A stretch of DNA of 64,000 nucleotides from Tillus elongatus (Eukaryota; Arthropoda; Insecta; Coleoptera; Cleridae): positions 79,179,966-79,243,965 of the forward strand of contig OZ023270.1 in NCBI GenBank assembly GCA_964006375.1, read 5' to 3'. The first letter of the stretch is position 1. Every line of letters starts with the position of its first letter. A program made the translations under genes and the position numbers. Positions 49,640 through 62,104 of the stretch are shown here, in pieces. The notes below the pieces were generated by a model. The model had not been told where the DNA came from, searched no databases, and worked only from the letters and a program-made list of their open reading frames with translations.

Positions 49640-50060
49640 ACTAAAACGAAATCATACTGGTGATTAATAAGGAAAAATAACTGCTACGTTTATAATTTGG
49701 CAGACACTTTACTCTTCTAAATATGAATTAAGGCTTTGTAACTTTAATTCAATTTGTAATACAAGATTCTTTTAAAGAGACTTTCACTATCTACAGATAT
49801 AGCAAAATTTAGATCTTTAGCTTCATAGAAAATTGAGTTTTGGGCATTTTTCCCAAAAGGAGTTAGAACACAAGACTTTTTTGATAATAGAGAGATATCG
49901 ATGAAAACACTTTCGAAAGAATTCTTCAAGGACCTGTAAAATCGATCTTCAAGCTCCGTTTAAGTTTAAAGTATTAATTTTAGTAATATGCCGTATAACA
50001 ATAGTGTACAATTCTTACGAAAATTCACTACTAAGCACTTGCTGCGTCCCGAAATTTTTT
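49640..50060 (+). mobile_element. R5-type MITE
   Basis: GACTAAAACGAAATCAT, AAGAGACTTTCACTATC, AAAATTGAGTTTTGGGC, AGGAGTTAGAACACAAG, ATAATATGCCGTATAAC-type sequence and the R2-like right end ATTCACTACTAAGCACTTG. Sister copies at 60517 and 60945. Confidence 0.65.
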
Positions 50061-50084
50061 CAATTTGTTTTAAAACAGGTTTTA

Positions 50085-50213
50085 GTGAATTTTCTTTAAA
50101 AAAATTCACTAATGAGGAGATCCCGACTTTTGAATTTTGAAAAAATTTCTTCAAATGAGCGCTATTTAGGACCTCCAGAAAACATATCCGGGGTCAGTTT
50201 CAATTTTTATATG

Positions 50214-50295
<82 letters not shown>

Positions 50296-51402
50296 CACAC
50301 CGATAACTCAAAAAATAATAGACCGATTTTGATCAAATTTGGTGAAAAAATTCCTTTTGCAAATGGCTTGGATGAGTTCGTTAGTCAGGAAAATCTGCCC
50401 AGGTTTTCCCGGAAAATTTTGTGTTTTCTTTCGAAAAAAATTTATATCTCCGGAATTAACAAAGTAAGGGCAACCAAATTTGGTACGCAGGTTTACATAC
50501 TTATAGGTAAGTTACCTACCAAAATTTAGCTATGTAGGTCGAAAGACAAAAAAGTTACAGGCATTTAAAATAAATAACTTGGGGTTTTCCTCAAAACGTC
50601 AAAGTGGCGATTTAAAATGTCAAAATTAGCAACATTTAGGCAAATAACTTAAATCTAATACGGGCTATAGAAATAAAATGTCTCAAGAAGGATGTTTTAC
50701 AAACCCTAAAGTCTTAGTTTCAACTGTCATTGTCCTTCATTTTACTAAAATATTTGCAGAAAATTCATTTCAAATAGACCCTTTCTTTGATGCTTGGCAG
50801 TAGCCTTAGCTATAGAGTGTATCGTTTAATGGTATATAATTTTTGTCGAATTTTCGTAAAAAATTTATAAAGCTCAATATATCCGTTATTATATAAGATA
50901 TGAAGAAAATTTGTATATATTAATTATAGGGTGTCTTGAGCTACATCTTAAAATAATATTTCTGCAATCACAGGTGGCCCATAAGTCGTTGGTCATACAA
51001 ATCTCCTTTTTTTAATCAAACACGCCTTATGTTATTGCATTTTTGCATTTTCCATCGAAATATAATGCATATTTGTAAGAAAATAAATTCTGGACGCAGC
51101 AAGTGCGTTATGGTAGCGAATTTTGATCAAATGTTTCATATTTGAACATCTCAATTTACTATTAACCTATAAGGTTGACCAAGAAACGTGTTTTTTCGGG
51201 AACATTTTAAGTTTACTTTTGGAAATTTTTGTACATTTTCACACAATAAAGTTATTTTAATGGAACATGGCACATTGTTTTTACTATATAGGTTATACTA
51301 GTAACCAAATTTGATGCCTGCTTTCTTAAAAAAACACACATATTTGTTATTAAAAAGATTTTTATGAAAATTCACTACCATAACGCACTTGCTGCGTCCA
51401 GA
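50085..51402 (+). mobile_element. R1/R2 composite, best full-length copy
   Basis: Order: AAAATTCACTAATGAGGAG, GAGCGCTATTTAGGACC, CCGGGGTCAGTTTC, (TA)n 50214-50290, CACCGATAACTCAAAAAA, GTTCGTTAGTCAGG, GGTTTTCCCGGAAAATTT, CCTCAAAACGTCAAAG, GTCATTGTCCTTCATTTT, an acagggtg-type MITE core (GGTGTCTTGAGCTAC), then R2 51089-51402. About 1.3 kb with no frame over 80 codons. Reference for the other copies. Confidence 0.85.
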
Positions 51403-51905
51403 ATTTTATTAGTTGAACCCAGAGCATATTTGCTTTGGTTGATAATCAAACCCTGTTTCACATACGGCAACCACTTATCCATTGCTTATCCGTTAAAACC
51501 ACTATTAATTATCTAGACTAGAAGAATAGGAGAAAATTTACTTCACAATCATCAGATTTTATTACGTACGAGTCAAGTTGGCATAACTGCAGCAAGACTG
51601 CAAGTAATCAACCACTAACTATTGTTCGTGAGCGATATGTCTTGATTGTTTTTCGATAACGTGGGCATCATGATTTCTCCACAATTCACGCTTTAATCTC
51701 TTAATTACTTCGCTAATAATTACCAACATCGCCATTGTCAGTGAGGCTGTTGTCACTACTGTAAGCATGGACGTAACAAATTCTCTGTTTGATCTCAAGT
51801 TGGGTGCTGAAAAGCGTAACGGAAACAATTATAACCCAATAGATAAGCTAATTCCATTGCAGGTATTAAATATTCCTTTAATTGTTTTTATGACACAATA
51901 ATAAA
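51403..51905. other. No gene recognised
   Basis: Unlike the surrounding repeats. A 69-codon frame on the - strand (51619-51828) has no motif. Confidence 0.3.
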
Positions 51906-51913
51906 AGGAAAAG

Positions 51914-52995
<1,082 letters not shown>

Positions 52996-53039
52996 AATGC
53001 CGGACGCAGCATGTTAGTTATGGTAGCGAATTTTCAATA

Positions 53040-55135
53040 GGATGGGTTTCCATCAAAATATTGTTTTAATAATAATAATAAGAATAGTAACTTCGGTATC
53101 AAGAGCAGAGAGCAGGGTAAATCATCTGCTAATCTTATGCTGATAGCCTCCACAAAGAACCACATCGAACAAATCCTTAAAATCGTGGAAGGCGTTTTCC
53201 AGATATATTGACATGCAGTTTGGGCTTGACAAATGTCGCATCTTATGTGTAGTCGTACGGAACATACAACCAACTGCCTATGCAATGCAGAATAGCCAGA
53301 CAATTGCCCCGGTGGATGTAGAAGAGTGATATAAATACATGGGAATACAGCAAACAAACAAAAAATAAACCACTCAGTAATGAAGAATCATCTGAGAAAT
53401 GAATTTACCAAACGAGTAAAGCAAGTGGCGTGAGCACAACTTGGGCCGTTTGGACTTGACAAATGTCGCATCTTATGTGTAGTCTTAGGGAAGATACATC
53501 CAACTGCATATGCAATGCAGAATAGCCAGAAAATTGCCCAGATGGATGTGGAAGAGTGTTTTAAATAAATGGGAATACAGCGAGCGAGAAAAATAAACCA
53601 CTCAGTAATGAAGAACGATCTGACAAATGAATTTACGAAACGAGTAAAGCAAGTGGCGTGAGCACATCTTGGGCCGTTTGGACTTGACAAATGTCGCATC
53701 TTATGTGTAGTCGTAGGGAAGATCCAACCAACTGCATATGCAATGCAGAATAGCCAGAAAATTGTCCAGATGGATGTAGAAGAGTGTTATAAATACATGG
53801 GAATACAGCGATCGAGAAAAATAAACCACTCAGTAGTGAAGAACGATCTGACAAAGAATTTAAGAAACGAGTAAAGCAAGTGGCGTGAACACATCTCAGC
53901 AGTAGGTACCTGACTAAGGCTCTTAATACATATGCATTTTCTGCACTTAGCTATACAGTTGTGATTATAAACTGGAGCAAAACGGACATCGAAAATCTAC
54001 AACGGAAGGTGCCAACACTCCTAACAAAATCCAAAAGTCATCACCCCCGTAGTGCTGTCAAGCGAGTAACCCTACATATACATCAAGGTGGAGGAGGAGT
54101 GTTTATATGGGCATACAGTTAAACCAGCAGATATTGAACATACGTACATATTTCAATCAGCTGGCGGTTATTTCTGAACTACCCCGTGCCATATGCGAAG
54201 CAGATGATTCAACCTCGCTACAATTAAAAGAAAGTGAAATACAAAGTCACCATCGTACTGATCAGGACAGGCTGCAATCTTGGATGCAGAAGCCTCTCCA
54301 TGGGCGACAACTAAATGGCACATGGCAACAAACTGGCGTCGAACTATTGGTTGGTGTACGGACATATGTTTCCAGAGACAGAGTGGTTTTTCCTGGCCAT
54401 ACAAGATCAGCTCATCCCAACAAAAAACTACCTGAAGTATATAGTTGAAGATAATTCTATGCAAAATGAAAAATGTAGAATCGAGTGTCAGTCATCATAG
54501 ACTATCCAGCACTTCACCGGAGGATGTCAAGCGTTTGTTGCAACAAAGTATAAAGATAGGCACGATGCAGTTGCGAAAATACTTCATGAAGAACTGGCTC
54601 TGAAACTGGAACTTTTAGTAAGGATCTTAGTAAGTTGCCCAACTACAGATACACTCCTGAGTCTGTTATAGAGAACTCAGGATACATGTTGTACTGGGAT
54701 CGGACCGACCTCACAGACCAACGCGTTTCCCACAACAGGACAGATATAATAATGGTGGATAAGTCCTAAAAACAAGTGACGCTGATCAATGTGGCCATTC
54801 TGAATACCAATAATATAGAGATAAAGTTGCGAGAAGACCATTTAGTTAGTGTAGAGACCTCGAGATGCAAGTAAGGATAGAGTGAAGGGCAGATAGTGTC
54901 TGAGTGATTCCGATAGTCAGGTCGTCAACTGGTGTGGTTGGTAAGAATCTTCGAGAGAACATTAAGATATTGTCCCTTGGAGAGGACTTCTAAAAGTTTA
55001 TGAAGAAAGCGGTAATACTTGCAACTGCCCACGCCGTTCGGAGATTCCTGGAAAATGAGGATGTGTCGCGTTGTCGTTCAGGGCCCGATAAGTTGGAAAG
55101 GGCTCCATCTGAGCTCAATCCCTTTGGTATCTGAA
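53040..55135 (+). pseudogene. R2-like LINE with restriction-like endonuclease, C-terminal part
   Basis: Frames give FGLDKCRILCVV (palm/thumb; three copies), SQKIAQMDVEECYKYMG, NHSVMKNDLTNEFTKRVKQV, then NTYAFSALSYT, INWSKTDIENLQRKVPTLL, KSHHPRSAVKRVTL, SLQLKESE, LQSWMQKPLHGR, then a degraded zinc-knuckle region (HFTGGCQAFVATKYKDRHD), a region near 54690-54800 where the endonuclease would sit, and STGVVGKNLRENIKILSLG, VILATAHAVRRFLENED. This order fits RLE-type (R2/R4-like) non-LTR elements. Stops abound and the RT core is absent. An ATA repeat at 55195-55217 may be its 3' tail. Confidence 0.75.
53219..53905 (+). repeat. Tandem triplication (~229 bp) inside the R2-like LINE
   Basis: TTTGG(A/G)CTTGACAAATGTCGC begins at 53219, 53449 and 53677 (steps of 230 and 228 bp). 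Each unit carries ATGCAATGCAGAATAGCC and ACGAGTAAAGCAAGTGGCG. The units differ slightly, so the duplication is not brand-new. Confidence 0.9.
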
Positions 55136-55397
55136 ATACCTGGGATGAGTGAATTTTCCCTTTTGAGGGAGTGTGAAAGCTCTTCAGGCTAAAATCATAA
55201 TAATAATAATAATAATCGATTTTTAATAAGGGAAGCAATAATAACAATATCAAATACTTCACATACATACCACCCAGTGGCAAAGTCTAGCATCGCAACA
55301 CGGGTTTCAAAGAAACTAATCAACAACACTAGCAGTTAGCAGTCTACTTAAGGCAGTTAATGAAAGTTTGGGGAAGCGTAGTTATGCTTGGGCCAGT

Positions 55398-55441
55398 TTT
55401 AGCGAATTTAAAATAAAAAATTCGCTAATGAGGAAATCTGT

Positions 55442-55539
<98 letters not shown>

Positions 55540-57277
55540 CCGACCGATAACTCAAAAAATAATGGACCAATCTTGATGAAATTTGGTGAGTACCTTCCTT
55601 TTGCAAGTGGCTTGAATAGGTTCATTAGCCAGGAAAATCGGAACAGGTTTTCCCGGAAAATGTTGTATTTTCCTTCTAAAAAATTCATATCTCCGGAAAT
55701 AACAAAGTAAGGGCAACCAAATTGATACGCGTGTTTGTATTATAAAGAGTGAACTGTGTACCAAAATTTAGGTATCTAGCTTTAAAGTCAAAGAAGTTAT
55801 GGGCAATTAAAGAAACATATTTTGGAGTTTTCCTCAAAACGTCAAACTCGCAATTTTAAACGTCAAAATTGGCAATGTTTAGGCATAGACCATGAAACAA
55901 ATACGGATTTTGAAAAGAAAATGTTGCAAGAAGAGTGATCTGCAAACCCTTAAATTTCATATTCAACCGTCATTGTCCTTCATTTTACTAAAATATTTAC
56001 AGAAAATTCATTTCAAATAGATCCTTTCTCTGATGCTTTGGCTGTCGGTTTAGTTAAGTCGATGCTTTCGCTGTAGGTTTAGTGAAGTTTATGGTTTAAC
56101 GGTCTATAATTTTTTAAGCTAATTTTCGGCGAACAAATTCGTTAATGCATTTTTGCATTTTTTATCGAAATATGATGCGTTTGTGAAAAAAAATCCTGAC
56201 GCAGTAAGTGAGTTTTGGTAGCGAATTTTCGGTAAATTTGCATTTTAGCTCCCAAACGCTTTTCAAAAAACTGTTTTCGGAAACCTGCCTAGACCCCCCC
56301 TGGATCCACAAACCCCAAGAAAAATTTCTTGTTCACACCCCCCAAGGAAGTTACGGGACCAGGAGTGAGTAGGGGTGTATAGTTTTTTAGCTAATTTGAG
56401 CTTCAAAGCTGTCTTTTTCACATCTTGAAGCCATATCCCCTTAAACCCTGCCTACTCCGCACAGCACCCCTATGCCCCCAGGTGCCGTAACTTCCTTGGC
56501 GGGTAAGAACAAGACATTTTTCTTGTGGTTTATGCAGTGAGGGTGGTTATATACACGCGAGGGGGAAGGAAAATCCCCATGACGAAGCAGCCACCCTCCA
56601 ACCCCTGCCACAAGTCGAACCCGGGGAGTCTGATTCGTCGTAGGCATTTCCTTCCCCCCCTCGTGTGCATACAACCACCCTCGTTGTATAAACCACAAGA
56701 AAAACTTCTTGTTCATACCCCCAAGGAAGTTACGTGATCTGGGGCAAATAGGGGTGCTGTGCGGGGTAGGCAGGGTTTAATGGGGATATGGCTTCAAATA
56801 GACATCTTTGAAGCAGTTTTTGTCGCATTTTCGGTTCATATTTCCTTTTTACTACCTACCCCGCCCAGCACCCCTATTCACTCCCAGTCCCGTAACTTTT
56901 ATTGGGGGGGTGTGAACAACAAATTTTTCTTATGGTTTGTGCATCCAGGTGGGATCCTAGCAATGTTTCTGAAAACAATTTTTTGGCAAGCTTTCGGGAG
57001 CTAATCTGCAAATTTACCGAATATTTATTAAATCCTTCAAATTTCAATAACTCAATTTGCTATTCACGTAAGCTTTGTTGGTTAGAAAACCAACATTGAA
57101 GTTTATTTTCGGAAAATTCTTGTATATTTTCAAACCATAAGTAATTCGATAAAATATAGTACATTGTTTCTACTACATAGGATATACCGGTAATCAGATT
57201 GATGCCTGCTCGCATTTGCTATTAAAAACATTTTTATGGAAATTCACTTCAATAACACACTTGCTGCATCCAGACTT
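55398..57277 (+). mobile_element. R1/R2 composite, split by a foldback element
   Basis: ATTCGCTAATGAGGAAATC, (TA)n 55445-55529, GATAACTCAAAAAATAATGG, CTCAAAACGTCAAACTCG, GTCATTGTCCTTCATTTTAC and the R2 start CTGACGCAGTAAGTGAG (56198). R2 resumes at 57019 with AATATTTATTAAATCC and ends TTGCTGCATCCAG at 57277. Confidence 0.75.
56231..57018. mobile_element. 788-bp GC-richer foldback element with four alternating inner repeats
   Basis: Ends GGTAAATTTGCA and TGCAAATTTACC; TTAGCTCCC and GGGAGCTAA lie just inside. The interior has a motif with AAGGAAGTTACG and TTCTTGTTCA near 56310-56360 and 56700-56735, and its inverse near 56485-56530 and 56895-56940, so orientation alternates +,-,+,-. C/G runs stand out from the AT-rich setting. 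Frames across it (up to 91 codons) are not convincing genes. Flanking GAATTTTC and GAATATTT may be a worn 8-bp target duplication. Confidence 0.75.
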
Positions 57278-57289
57278 TTGAGAAATGTG

Positions 57290-57457
57290 TATCTATTTTC
57301 AAACAATAAAGTTATTTCGATGAAATATGGTACATTGTTTCTACTATATAGGTAACCAAGTTTGATGCCTGCTTTCATTAAAGACATTTGGTATTAAAAA
57401 TACTTTACAAAAATTCGCTATCATAACGCACTTGCTGCGTCCAGACTTTATTATATT
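57290..57457. repeat. Second R2 right half
   Basis: TTTCAAACAATAAAGTTATTTCG, GTTTCTACTATATAGG, TTTGATGCCTGCTTTC and the end GCACTTGCTGCGTCCAG repeat the tail of the preceding R2. Confidence 0.65.
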
Positions 57458-57469
57458 TTACAAAGGTTT

Positions 57470-57960
57470 TCGACTATGTTTAGCGTAATATATACTTATT
57501 AGCAAGTTGGAGTTTTATGGGTTTGGTGTTTGATGTTGGCAGTTGCAGACCTTTGACAGCGTACCTATTCCATCGCACTCAGTATGTTAGTCTTGATAAC
57601 ATCTGTTGACAAACCTCTGATTTGAGGTTTGGTGTGACTCAAGGTTCGGCCTTAACCCCCTACTCTTTTTAATTTGCAGGAATGATCTTCGCAGTGCCAC
57701 GAAAGCGTCAAAATGTATCCTTTTTATGATACAAGATTCGATGTCGTGGGACCTGTGACTACTAATAAACAGCGTTGGGCAGGACATGTCGCCAGAGATA
57801 ACGTCAAGTGAATAAAGGCGATAATGCAGTAAAGTCACAAGGCCTATTTAGGCGACGTGTCGGGGGCCACTAGGCAAGATGGACAGATAACATTCAGAGT
57901 CAAGTTGGTAGAAATTTGAAAAGGCATATCTAGCAGTAGACACGCATGGACTAAAGAAGA
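57470..57960 (+). pseudogene. LINE reverse-transcriptase scrap
   Basis: LLASWSFMGLVFD-type sequence, YLFHRTQYVSLDN, DLRFGVTQGSALTP (RT block like GVPQGSxLGP), LICRNDLRSATKASK, then QRWAGHVARDNVK, similar to the RWxGHVxR near the C-terminus of RTE-type LINEs, and RWTDNIQSQVGRN. Heavily deleted between these blocks. Confidence 0.6.
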
Positions 57961-58759
57961 AGAGATTACGCTGTCTTTCTTTATTCATTGTACTTATTTT
58001 CTTACCACCCCTTAAAACAGCAGTCAAAGATTAATAAATCGCTTTTCTACCTTCTATGGTCTACAGCACTTAATTATTGTCACTTTAAGTAACCGTAGCA
58101 ATGACACGAAAATGTGTTCTGTAATTCCAATTAGCTTTAACTTTAATTGTTTATTTATATAATGTAATCGATGGTTTCTTAGCTATTGGATCGTTAAATG
58201 GCAGAAAACAAGAAACAATTGAGGACGTTGTGTAACTCAGAAATATTTTAACCACTAATCAGTTTATTATTTATTTTGCGTGGACTGTTGCAGTATCTTA
58301 CAAAAGGCTCGCAATTGTTTGATATATTTTTTTAAATATATGTGGCTTGCGTTTATGAAATTGAAAAATAAGCTTGTTTATCAACGCCATAGAGTTATGG
58401 GTGCGTCATCAGCACATGCACCTCGATATCGTCGCTGTAATTGGAGAAAACTTGCAGTAAGAAAGTCAGTTTTACGTCACATTTAATTCATTAACTTCTC
58501 TGTGATTGTTTCCTTGGGTATATGGTTTTTCTTCTAAAAAGTAAAAGTAACTATTTAAAATAAAATGGCCCACGAACAAAAAAGGTATTTTAAATTGAGA
58601 ATATGCTAAAAATAAACAATTTACCTCATCCACAAGATACACAGCTGATTTGAACGAAACTTGGCACATATCGTGGGACCGCGGACAAGTTCGAAAATCA
58701 GCCATAACGGACATTTTTTTTTTTCGAAAAAAAAATACAAAATATTGTTGAAAACGCTA
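57961..58759. other. No gene recognised
   Basis: A 68-codon + frame (58280-58486, ending RKLAVRKSVLRHI) has no known family. No repeat matches within the window. Confidence 0.3.
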
Positions 58760-58771
58760 TATTTTTGAAAG

Positions 58772-58981
58772 GTAAAAAAAGGTAAAGGTAAGATGCTTAC
58801 TGGCAATTAGGCCATTGCTGACCCTTTTTGCTCATCTAAACTAACCTACCCTCTACCTTGAGCTCGATCTCAACGACGACAGTGATTTGAAAAATCATCC
58901 GCCGCCGGTGAGTCTCGAACCGTCGACCCCCTAGTCCGTATTGGAAAGTCATCGACTTTCCCGCACAGCCACGGAGACGCT
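58772..58981 (-). mobile_element. tRNA-derived SINE, family b, with perfect 12-bp target duplication
   Basis: TATTTTTGAAAG flanks it at 58760-58771 and 58982-58993. On the - strand it starts GCGTCTCCGTGGCTGTGCGG (A-box region), has GGTTCGAGACTC as B box, a body with AGATCGAGCTCAAGG and GGTTAGTTTAGATGAG, and a tail of TTTACC-like repeats. Length 210 bp. The perfect duplication marks it as one of the younger insertions. Confidence 0.88.
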
Positions 58982-59234
58982 TATTTTTGAAAGTATTATA
59001 GTGGAATGAGACTTTACATATGGCTAGAAATGGTGTAAATAAACCTATGTTGTGAATTTTAGGTAATTTGGTTAACAAAATTTGAGTTTTTACAAATTAA
59101 AAGTCAAATCTCAAAGACATGCGTAGAAACGAGTTAGTGGTTAAAGTCCAATGCCTGGCAGACGGAGTAATCAACTGCCACGTGTGGATTGATTCATACA
59201 ACAGGCATAAACGTTTACTTTTAAAATAATATAC

Positions 59235-59330
59235 ACTCTCCCGGGGCATGCAGTCGGCGTCAAGTATCAGCTAAACAAAGCTTTTGTTAACGTATCTCAG
59301 CTGGTTCAGTGGTAGTGTGCTTGTCTCCTA

Positions 59331-59333
<3 letters not shown>
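59235..59333 (+). repeat. SINE family c head, cut by R1
   Basis: GGGGCATGCAGTCGGCGTC, AACAAAGCTTTTG, then CAGCTGGTTCAGTGGTAGTG (A-box-like) and CTTGTCTCCTACC. The R1 TA tract starts right after it. Confidence 0.5.
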
Positions 59334-59424
<91 letters not shown>

Positions 59425-60512
59425 ACCGATAACTCAAAAAATAATGGGCCGCTTTTGATAAAATTTGGCACGTACCTTTCCTTTATAAATGGCTTGGATA
59501 AGTTCGTTAGTCAGGAAAATCGGACGAGGTTTTCCGGGAAAATTTTGAGTTTTCATTCGAAAAAAATTTATATCTCCGTAATTAAGGGCAAGGAAATTTG
59601 GTACACGGAATTATATCATTATAGGTAAGCTACCTACCAAAATTTAGCGCTGTAGGTTAAAGGACAAACGGCATTAAAAAAAAGTTGGGTTTTCCTCAAA
59701 ACGTCAAAGTCGCGATTTAAAACGTCAAAATTGTTAATATTTAGACAATGAACCTGAAACTAATACGATCTATCGAAGGAAAATGTCTCAAGAATAATGT
59801 TTTACAAAGCCTGAACTCTTAGTTTCAATCGTCATTGTCCTTAATTTTACTAAAATATTCCCAGAAAATTCATTTCAAATAGACCCTTTCTCTGATGCTT
59901 TAGCAGTAGTGTTGGCTATAGAGTTTATCGTTTAATGTTATATCATTTTTGGCGAATTTGCGTAAAAAATCATTAAAGCGCAATATATCCGTTATTATGC
60001 AAGTTACGAAAAAAAGTTGTATACATTAATTGTAGGGTGTCTTAAGCTACATCTTAAAAAATATTTCCACAATTACAGGATGGCCCATAAGTCGTTGGTG
60101 ATTCAAATTTTCTTTTTTTTAGTGAATTTTTTTAATCAAACACGCCCTATGTTATTGCATTTTTGCATTTTCCATCGAAATATAATACATCTTTGTAAGA
60201 AAAGAATTTCGGGACGCAGCAAGTGCGTTATGGTAGCGAATTTTTAAATGCTTCAAATTTTGAATCAATTTGCTATTAACCTATAAGGTTGACCAGAAAA
60301 CCAGTTTTTTCGGGAACAATTTAAGTTTACTTTCGGAAATTTTTGTACATTTTCAAACAATAAAGTTATTTTGATGAAACATGGCACATTGTTTCTAATA
60401 TATAGGTTATACTAGTAACCAAATTTGATGCCTGCTTTCTTAAAAAAACATATTTGCTATTAAAAACATTTTAATGAAAATTCACTACCATAACGCACCT
60501 GCTGCGTCCAGA
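59334..60512 (+). mobile_element. R1/R2 composite lacking its left end
   Basis: (TA)n 59334-59421, CACCGATAACTCAAAAAA, GTTCGTTAGTCAGG, CCTCAAAACGTCAAAG, GTCATTGTCCTTAATTTT, then R2 60209-60512 ending CCTGCTGCGTCCAG. Confidence 0.8.
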
Positions 60513-60516
60513 GTTT

Positions 60517-60880
60517 TTCTAAATATGAATTAAGCTTTTGTAACTTGAATGAAATTTGTAATACAAGTTTATTTTAAAGAGACTTGCACTATCTATAGAT
60601 ATAGCAAAATTTAATCTAGCTTCATAGAAAATTGAGTTTTGGGCATTTTTCTCAAAAGGAGTTAGAACACAAGATTTTTTTGATAATAGAGATATATCGA
60701 TGGTAACACTTTCGAAAGAATTCTATAAATGTGCGCGTACTAGGACCTCTAAAATGTATCTTAAAGGTCCGTGCAAATTTAAAGTATAAATTTTAGTAGT
60801 ATGCCGTATAATAATAGTGTACAATTCTAATGAAAATTCACTACTGGGCACCTGCTGTATCCCGAAATTTTTTCAATTTG
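60517..60880 (+). mobile_element. R5-type MITE
   Basis: AAGAGACTTGCACTATC, AAAATTGAGTTTTGGGC, GTATGCCGTATAATAATAG and the right end AAATTCACTACTGGGCACC. Directly follows an R2 end. Confidence 0.65.
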
Positions 60881-60917
60881 TCTAAAAACATTTTTTATTA
60901 GTTGAACCCAGAGAATT

Positions 60918-60952
60918 TTTTTCTCCCACAGGGCTCGTCCGCGTCTTTGTAA
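60918..60952 (-). repeat. R6 fragment
   Basis: TTTCTCCCACAGGGCTCGTCC and GCG, the same GC-rich block as 39301-39358, truncated. Confidence 0.55.
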
Positions 60953-61306
60953 CTCTAATGAAATTTGTAATACACGTTTCTTTTAAAGAGACTTACTATC
61001 TTATAGACATAGCAAAATTTAATTTTCTAGCTTTATAGAAAATTGAGTTTTGGGCATTTTTCTCAAAAGGAGTTAGAACACAAGGTTTTCTTTATACTAG
61101 AGAGATATATTTAGCATAAAAGAGACACTTTCGGCAGCATTCTTCAAATGTGCGCGACAAGGACCTGACCTGACCTGACCTGCAAAATTGATCTTCAAGG
61201 TCTGTGTCAGTTTAAAGTATTAATTTTAGTAATATGCCGTATAATAATAGTGTAGAATTCTTATGGAAATTCACTACTATAGCGGGCTTGCTGCATCGCG
61301 AAATTA
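60945..61306 (+). mobile_element. R5-type MITE (second copy), with short CTGAC tandem
   Basis: Same landmarks as 60517-60880, ending AAATTCACTACTATAGCGG. A private (CTGAC)n-like run at about 61160-61182 is not in the sister copies. Confidence 0.65.
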
Positions 61307-61455
61307 TTTCTATTTAAAAAAGCCAACTACATGCATGATTTATGTGTATTTGTTAAAATCAGGTGGGGTATTGTCCTGTTCACGTGATAAGAGCCCAGAA
61401 ATCTCTCGATTGGGTGAATAGAGTATAATAAAAGTATCACCCTTGTTTGTATATA

Positions 61456-61515
61456 TTTTTTTCTCCCTCGGGGCTCGTCCGCGGCTCTGCCGTCCCGATA
61501 GCTCTGCAAGCTTTG
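61456..61515 (-). repeat. R6 copy with poly(T) side
   Basis: TTTTTTTCTCCCTCGGGGC, CGTCCGCGGCTCTGCCG and CCCGATAGCTCTGCAAG. On the - strand it has an A-rich tail, like the copy at 39301. Confidence 0.6.
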
Positions 61516-61567
61516 GCTTATTGTGCATTTGTTTGTATAGTATAATGGAGCTAAATCTAACTACTTT

Positions 61568-61690
61568 TTCCAGCTGTTGGTGTACCGCAGGGCTCAAATC
61601 TAGGACCACATTTATTTTTATTGTACATTAATGACCTATGTGGGAAAGTGAGTTGCAATATTTTAATGTATGCAAACTACGCTAAATAGT
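61568..61690 (+). pseudogene. LINE reverse-transcriptase scrap upstream of Pax exon 2
   Basis: VGVPQGSNLGPHLFLLYIND is a classic RT block, followed by ILMYANYAK and a stop where YADD would be. About 120 bp only. It is 240 bp before the exon 2 acceptor. Confidence 0.75.
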
Positions 61691-61931
61691 TTCTTAAAGT
61701 AGACTCTAATAAATATTGAAGCTTCTTCAGATTTAACTGCGCCCGCTAAATAGTACATGGTGTAGCGACAATGGCAATCATCTGCTGCTTAATGTTGGTG
61801 TCGAGTTGTCTTGTCTACACTCTTAAGCAAACTACAATAGTGTTTGATTATGCAATTGACTATTTTGCAATTTTGATCTTCGAATAACGAGATGATTTAA
61901 ACATTTAATTTTATCAGCAAATTTGTTGCAG

Positions 61932-62104
61932 GTCAAGGTCGCGTTAATCAATTGGGTGGTGTATTTATAAACGGTCGTCCATTACCAAATCACATCCGTC
62001 TCAAAATAGTAGAAATGGCAGCCGCTGGAGTCCGACCCTGTGTCATATCTAGACAATTGAGGGTATCACATGGATGTGTTAGCAAAATCCTCAATAGATA
62101 CCAG
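61932..62104 (+). CDS. prd: Pax3/7-class (paired-like) gene, exon 2: start of paired domain
   Basis: The exon completes the split Gly and encodes 57 residues from QGRVNQLGG to KILNRYQ, i.e. the beta-hairpin and helix-turn-helix of the N-terminal (PAI) paired subdomain, which binds DNA. Diagnostic stretches are [20 protein letters not shown] and [26 protein letters not shown] is typical of arthropod Pax3/7 proteins; PNHIR and AAGVRP look more like gooseberry than Drosophila Paired. Borders are an acceptor TTGTTGCAG (AG at 61930-61931) and a perfect CAG|GTAAGT donor at 62105. There are no stops or frameshifts, unlike every transposon gene around it. The rest of the paired domain (ETGSIRPG...) and any homeodomain lie downstream of the window. 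Confidence 0.95.

Noticed and set aside
53034..53854. - strand frames of 73-107 codons with repeated RCDICQ segments
   Set aside because: Antisense of the triplicated R2-like LINE segment; similarity between them reflects the tandem repeat.
53219..53905. Evenly spaced repeats considered as a CRISPR-like array
   Set aside because: Units are directly adjoining ~229-bp coding duplications in a eukaryotic LINE, with no short repeat/spacer structure.
54107..54448. 113-codon frame as an independent gene
   Set aside because: It is one open stretch of the degraded R2-like LINE, whose blocks continue in other frames on both sides.
56441..56716. 91-codon - strand frame in the GC-richer foldback element
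   Set aside because: It spans palindromic repeats, has no domain and no sign of selection visible here.
58795..58985. Possible functional tRNA gene
   Set aside because: The A and B boxes are diverged, the cloverleaf is incomplete, and a SINE body, tail and target duplication are present.
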